Of a stretch of 20,468 bases of DNA, positions 18,701 through 20,468 are shown piece by piece. Origin of the DNA: Bacilli bacterium (lineage in GTDB: Bacteria > Bacillota_I > Bacilli_A > RF39 > UBA660); contig CAAENH010000153.1 in NCBI GenBank assembly GCA_900757295.1, positions 1 to 20,468 of the forward strand. The letters are read 5' to 3'. How positions within the stretch are numbered: the first letter of the stretch is position 1; each line of letters opens with the position of its first letter. The notes beneath the pieces are model-generated. The model had not been told where the DNA came from, searched no databases, and worked only from the letters and a program-made list of their open reading frames with translations. The translations under genes were made by a program, and so were the position numbers.

Positions 18701-20468
18701 TTTTTCATCATCTAACTCAGCATTGATTGTAATAGATGTATCGTCTGGATCAACTGTAACATTATATTCTTTTGTAAGTTTGTCAAATTCTGGTGTTAAT
18801 GTTTGGTTATCAACAGATAAACTTTTTAAGAAATTATTTTCTGATCTTGATGTAGAGGCAGTTATTATTGCATAGCCATCTTTATCATTTCCTGTTTGAT
18901 ATCCACCTTGTGGATTAGGTTGGTTTTCTTCACCAGTAGCCATTTTTATTTTACTAAAGATATAATTTGAATAATGTTTATTTGAATCACTGGCAATGAT
19001 ATTATCACTGGTTGAATTTTCATCTATTGCAACACAATCTTCACAACCAGAAACAAATGAATTACCACCAGTTCCTGAATATGATTCAGCTGTGTATCCA
19101 CCATAATAACCACCACCAGCTCCTCCTGAGCCAATATAATTAGGTATACCTGGCATACCATAACCAAAGGCATATCCTGATGTTTGGTTAGGAACAGTTT
19201 TGTTACCATAACCTGCTATACCTTGTAGAGAACCACCGGCTCCACCTATTCCATAGTACGATCCACCGCCGCCGCCAGCGGCTACCATTATACGACTTTT
19301 TAAGGAATTAAATTCATTCCAAATATTTGCTTTAGAAGTTGGTATTAGACGAATGTCGGTTGCTCCGCCGCCGCCACCACCAGGTTCTGGAGCACTATCT
19401 CTATTAGCATCATTACCACCATTAGATCCACCGTTAAATCCACCGGCTCCACCAATATGACTAAGTTGAGTTCCACCAATTTCTCCTGTACAGCCAACAT
19501 ATACATATAATTTTTGGCCTTTAGAAAGGTAGATTTCTCCTTCAGTATATGCACCATAACCACCACGGTATTTTAATGCCCAATCTGTTCTACCATATCC
19601 ACCACTTGCTCCCCATAGTTGTACTTTGTAATAAGTGCTTCCTGGTGCAGTAAACGTTTGATATGAATTTGTACAAGCATAGTTATTTGTGATTCCTTCT
19701 ACGTCTTGTTCTCTAGAAACTGTAACTTCATAGGTTGTTGTTTCTACTTCAGGATGAGTAACTATTATTTTTACAATATTATCTTCATGTTTATTTAGAT
19801 AACCATTTCCTTCAATTTTGATAGTTGCAGTTTTATCATAAGGAATAGCTTCTACATCTAAGGCAATAGTACTGTATGGTACTTCTAATTTATATTTAGT
19901 TTTTGAACTAATAAATTCTGGAGTTAAAGTAAATTTATTATTATTTATTTTCAGTGAAACTAATTTAGTAGAGTGTTCATTATCATTTAAGTTGCCTCTT
20001 GTAACAGTGATACGATATGTTCTAACTTCTCCATTTAAAGCTGTTACATTTATATTTATTACTTTAGTTTCGCCTAAATTTATTTCATATTTTCCTAAAC
20101 CACTTACTTCAGCGTTTTCATCTGCTACTGTTCCTGTTAGAGTAAAGTGCTGTTCATATTTATCTAAAGTAAGAGTATATTCCATTTCAAATGGACTAAA
20201 TTCTTTGTCAAAGGCTCCATAATCCGTTTCTAAATTTAATAAATAATTGTTTTTAGATTGGAATAATGGTGTAACTTTAGCATATCCATATCCTTCTTGA
20301 CCAGTTTGAATTTCTTCACCACTTGTTGTAGGTTGCCCAGTATATTCACTATCTGCAAGTACAACGTGATTACCAGTGCCAGCTTGTTTTGTAAAACTTG
20401 GATTTGAGTCTTTTGTCTTCCAACTATATCCCATTCCATCTATCATTACTGTATTAGTAAACTTCTTC
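12767..20468 (-). CDS. Giant surface protein (5'-truncated by window): Gly-rich domain, 22 Cadherin-like repeats, Big_2, dockerin
   Basis: The frame stays open to the right edge (codons reading FTNTV precede the first visible Met at 20446), so the true start and signal peptide lie outside. Residues are numbered from that Met. The visible order is: tail of a Gly-rich module (1-63), two Cadherin-like repeats (64-246), a complete Gly-rich domain (about 254-531), 20 Cadherin-like repeats (532-2323), a Big_2 bacterial Ig-like domain (2324-2405), a pre-dockerin module (2406-2491) and a dockerin (2492-2559). No anchor, LPXTG or enzyme domain is visible. The stop is TAG at 12767. Inferred role: outermost adhesive fibre, held through its dockerin by a cohesin such as that of the neighbouring 2,168-residue protein. 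The ligand is unknown. Confidence 0.88.
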   Translation of the reverse strand, partial: KKFTNTVMIDGMGYSWKTKDSNPSFTKQAGTGNHVVLADSEYTGQPTTSGEEIQTGQEGYGYAKVTPLFQSKNNYLLNLETDYGAFDKEFSPFEMEYTLTLDKYEQHFTLTGTVADENAEVSGLGKYEINLGETKVININVTALNGEVRTYRITVTRGNLNDNEHSTKLVSLKINNNKFTLTPEFISSKTKYKLEVPYSTIALDVEAIPYDKTATIKIEGNGYLNKHEDNIVKIIVTHPEVETTTYEVTVSREQDVEGITNNYACTNSYQTFTAPGSTYYKVQLWGASGGYGRTDWALKYRGGYGAYTEGEIYLSKGQKLYVYVGCTGEIGGTQLSHIGGAGGFNGGSNGGNDANRDSAPEPGGGGGGATDIRLIPTSKANIWNEFNSLKSRIMVAAGGGGGSYYGIGGAGGSLQGIAGYGNKTVPNQTSGYAFGYGMPGIPNYIGSGGAGGGYYGGYTAESYSGTGGNSFVSGCEDCVAIDENSTSDNIIASDSNKHYSNYIFSKIKMATGEENQPNPQGGYQTGNDKDGYAIITASTSRSENNFLKSLSVDNQTLTPEFDKLTKEYNVTVDPDDTSITINAELDDEKAVLVGTGTFNVEAGTNSYSLFVTAENGDIRVYTINVTRDKSNTSDPLNIKITGLVESLCSVKDEYCNLTPSFNPKSHTYELKVPSRIKQLGFEVEKSNINQSVNGDGINLLEQGENKIEIKITSEDGTSTSVYTYNVIRDMAGDNNIDNLVIVNPPTELDFKPEIADYYISVPETTSNLELQIDLADSNATYEVVGNENFQLGLNIVKINVTAQNGDVKTYTLNVYQEQSGNTFLSSIKVSHDDTIYPLTPEFNKVISNYIINVPNDVDNVNIEVTKEHALTTVSGDGNVKLNTGTNKVNLVSTASDGSVQIYELYIIRAKSNDATLKSLDVLESELNPSFDPETEKYNLDVNSKITSLNINAVVNNPKATYKISGNNGFTLGQNKVTITVTAENGTKKTYTLNVNKIASSNNYLSSLTIDKYDMSGIFNKETEEYNIVFEDKIPSIKVSATPEDSTAKVSKTGIYNIKTGTNKIKIIVTAEDGSTRTYTLNIFQTGNKNNNLISLVTSSSNQLTPTFNKDTLKYNIDVDNNEDEITVIGVAEDSKAVVTGNGTYHLDTGNNTISIVVTPEEGEEKTYEIVVNRKKSSNADASLIIAKESVLDPKFDKDTTMYYLKVLEDVTSLSLNVELDDETATYEVTGNSDFVIGHNTVNVIVTAEDKTQKTYVLDVLRQAKGTTSDKLESLTVNKGTLSPTFDKETIYYNVDVDYETTDITIDAIAEDKNAKVEGTGDYELKLGKNVLSVSVTSTEDVVRYYQVIVNRKRKTEARLSSLQVTDSSLDPNFDKDTFEYSLKTNYNSLSIKAIPLDKDATYKIINNQDLNVGNHDVIVRVTAQDGITTQDYVLHVQREKSLNNNLKSLEVQGYEINPEFSKTTTIYNLNVDHDVNNIVINATAEDANATIAGDGTVDLNMGENYIDVIVTSEAGTKKVYTIIVNREASGNNYLSSLIPSNGSLTPNFDKETNDYQVEVDYDIEEITIFATPEDAAATITGLQKYKLSVGDNKISITVTAEAGSTNIYNVNVIRKSIVSSKILNLTVDNYNLEEEFSPNLYDYTLTVDNETQNINLNVELMDKNATYKIIGNDTLTVGMNIIKIEVTDSEGKETSTYTLNVNKKNYSNNFLNYIYPSVGELSPTFDKETLSYTVEVESDVTAIDIFAAAEIETNTVEGTGHYQLNSGDNKIELKVISSNNISRSYFVNVIRKKSSSNDLTSLTIKANDEVQSLSPTFDKETLDYEVNVPVGTNNVEVLATASENASISGIGKKTIVVGRNEVNIIVTSESGLVKTYTITINREASNDNKLLNIIPSIGSLDPVFNSDQQEYTLMLNASASMLSFNVITSDANAKVSGIDSELITDGSSIREIKVTAENNDVRIYKINVYKDKMDEARLSNLEINGYKFNEEFNEDKYNYTITLPNSVSTILANDVIATPIDSRANISKTDSLVLKTSSTNIYSVIVTAKDGFTKKTYTIEISREKSSDSSLAKLEFANGKITPDFTSNNKEYTLILDKDVSQIKNSDVTAIPTDDEATVTIPETFDYSSNNDTYEIKVESADKSTNTTYIIHVKPNKSNINILDSLTINHGILTPEFNSDVNEYTVDLTEDIEEIEINATADPSASITGTGKFKVISGENIFDIVVTAEDGSVNTYTIKANKAKSSNNNVVNIIPSHSSLTPTYNNDIDSYQVEVDESVDEIDFDVILEKETANVIGNKDISLNYGENNVTITVTAEDGSIRNINITVIRNKLITDIVINSPILMEVGEVTELNPTILPEDATNKELEFESSDISIVKFENNKLIALAIGDTKITISSKKNKEIKTTVDVSVLNLKLESSEYDIIRDDTLYPYIIGAELKESLAQLKTKLGNKPELIHFYSVDNTEITDLENEVVKTGSYITLEFKNKEYDKIYIVVRGEINGDGEINVKDYNAAVNHTLKKEILENYWFASGNVEEEDEKTINVKDSNKIKNKILKKIESLNPSK
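12770..12973 (-). other. Divergent dockerin of the larger giant protein
   Basis: Residues 2492-2559 hold two loops ending in the same INVKD. The first is E-I-N-G-D-G-E-I-N-V-K-D, with Glu in place of the usual first Asp. The second (2529-2540) is an acidic, degenerate loop, EEEDEKTINVKD. The following helices are charged (AAVNHTLKKEIL, NKIKNKILKKIE). Positions 10-11 are Val-Lys in both loops against Ala-Ile in the neighbour's dockerin, which suggests another cohesin partner. Confidence 0.75.
12974..13231 (-). other. Pre-dockerin module of the larger giant protein
   Basis: Residues 2406-2491, with the same arrangement as in the 2,168-residue protein: an amphipathic AELKESLAQLKTKLG helix, an acidic turn, KTGSYITLEF and a final IYIVVR strand running into the dockerin. 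Confidence 0.55.
13232..13477 (-). other. Big_2 bacterial Ig-like domain
   Basis: Residues 2324-2405. The family signature is clear: MEVGEVTELNPTILPEDATN, then LEFESSDISIVKFENNKLIA and IGDTKITISS. Such Ig-like domains are common in surface adhesins and here separate the Cadherin-like array from the dockerin end. The 2,168-residue neighbour lacks one. Confidence 0.88.
13478..18853 (-). repeat. Array of 20 Cadherin-like beta-sandwich repeats (larger giant protein)
   Basis: Residues 532-2323, about 90 residues per unit, with the same consensus as the neighbouring array (TPxFDKxTxxY, DxxATxxxxG, GxNxxxIxVTAEDG, YTxxVxR). One unit carries a Cys pair (641 and 648). Units near the C-terminal end (positions about 1985-2170) are less regular, with longer strands. 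Confidence 0.88.
18854..19687 (-). other. Glycine-rich (ALK/LTK-like, PF12810-type) domain
   Basis: Residues about 254-531. Diagnostic motifs are FTAPGSTYYKVQLWGASGG, YTEGEIYLSKGQKLYVYVG, IGGAGGFNGG, GGGGGGATDIRL, SRIMVAAGGGGGS and GGYYGG, ending with DGYAIITA. Four cysteines are present (258, 319, 468, 471). Gly-rich folds of this kind occur in bacterial surface proteins and in the animal ALK/LTK receptor ectodomain. The likely role is ligand or adhesion contact. Confidence 0.85.
19709..20257 (-). repeat. Two Cadherin-like repeats between Gly-rich modules
   Basis: Residues 64-246: unit 1 starts SKNNYLLNLETDYG and ends YRITVTRG; unit 2 ends YEVTVSRE. They separate the truncated N-terminal Gly-rich module from the complete one, so the protein alternates Gly-rich and Cadherin-like blocks. 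Confidence 0.82.
20258..20468 (-). other. C-terminal tail of a second Gly-rich module, truncated by the window
   Basis: The segment reads NTVMIDGMGYSW and ends GYGYAKVTP, matching the closing part of the downstream Gly-rich domain (DGYAIITA). Most of this module, and anything before it, lies beyond the right edge. Confidence 0.55.

Noticed and set aside
6557..18853. CRISPR or satellite array suggested by regular spacing of about 270 nt
   Set aside because: The period is that of a protein domain in one continuous frame; the units are diverged in DNA and there are no short identical repeats with unique spacers.
19024..19566. Alternative minus-strand frames inside the Gly-rich region
   Set aside because: They are frame shadows of the poly-Gly coding sequence; the main frame has a coherent domain and runs through without interruption.
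4618..20468. Cellulosome with carbohydrate-active enzymes
   Set aside because: No glycoside hydrolase, esterase or lyase domain or carbohydrate-binding catalytic motif is visible; only structural and adhesive domains are present in this window.

Overview
The window comes from a very AT-rich, Gram-positive-type bacterium of the Firmicutes/Tenericutes side, probably a gut-associated Bacilli or Erysipelotrichia-like lineage. The evidence is the strong A/T bias, AGGAGG ribosome binding sites, the Bacillus-like core set rplI, dnaB, walJ and rlmH, and surface proteins built from Cadherin-like beta-sandwich, Gly-rich and dockerin modules. TGA is used as a stop (walJ) and Trp is encoded by TGG, so the mycoplasma code does not apply. 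The species cannot be named from the sequence alone. All genes lie on the minus strand, so transcription runs from high to low coordinates.

Region 1 (about 1-4600) is a compact housekeeping operon read rplI > dnaB > M23 peptidase > walJ > rlmH. It starts at a near-consensus promoter (4546-4574), is held together by tiny gaps and 1-4 nt overlaps, and ends in a hairpin at the left edge of the window. In Bacillus these genes sit near the replication origin, but there walR, walK, walH and walI precede walJ. Here they are absent, and a LysM-G5-M23 cell-wall hydrolase lies directly upstream of walJ.

Region 2 (4618-20468) is an accessory surface-protein locus of three genes, two of them giant. The most upstream gene (right edge, 5' end missing) encodes at least 2,566 residues: the tail of one Gly-rich module, two Cadherin-like repeats, a complete Gly-rich domain, 20 more repeats, a Big_2 domain, a pre-dockerin module and a C-terminal dockerin. 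The next gene encodes 2,168 residues: signal peptide, a divergent cohesin-like domain, 20 Cadherin-like repeats, a pre-dockerin module and a canonical dockerin. The last encodes 497 residues: signal peptide, a cohesin-like domain, a low-complexity linker, two Cadherin-like repeats, a transmembrane helix and a charged cytoplasmic tail. No LPXTG motif and no enzyme domain are visible.

The main hypothesis is that these three products form a calcium-dependent cohesin-dockerin fibre on the cell surface. The membrane-anchored cohesin would hold the dockerin of the 2,168-residue protein, whose own cohesin-like domain could hold the dockerin of the larger protein. This would be a non-enzymatic, cellulosome-like adhesion apparatus. 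Domain calls rest on reading the protein sequence by eye; the partner assignments are inference.
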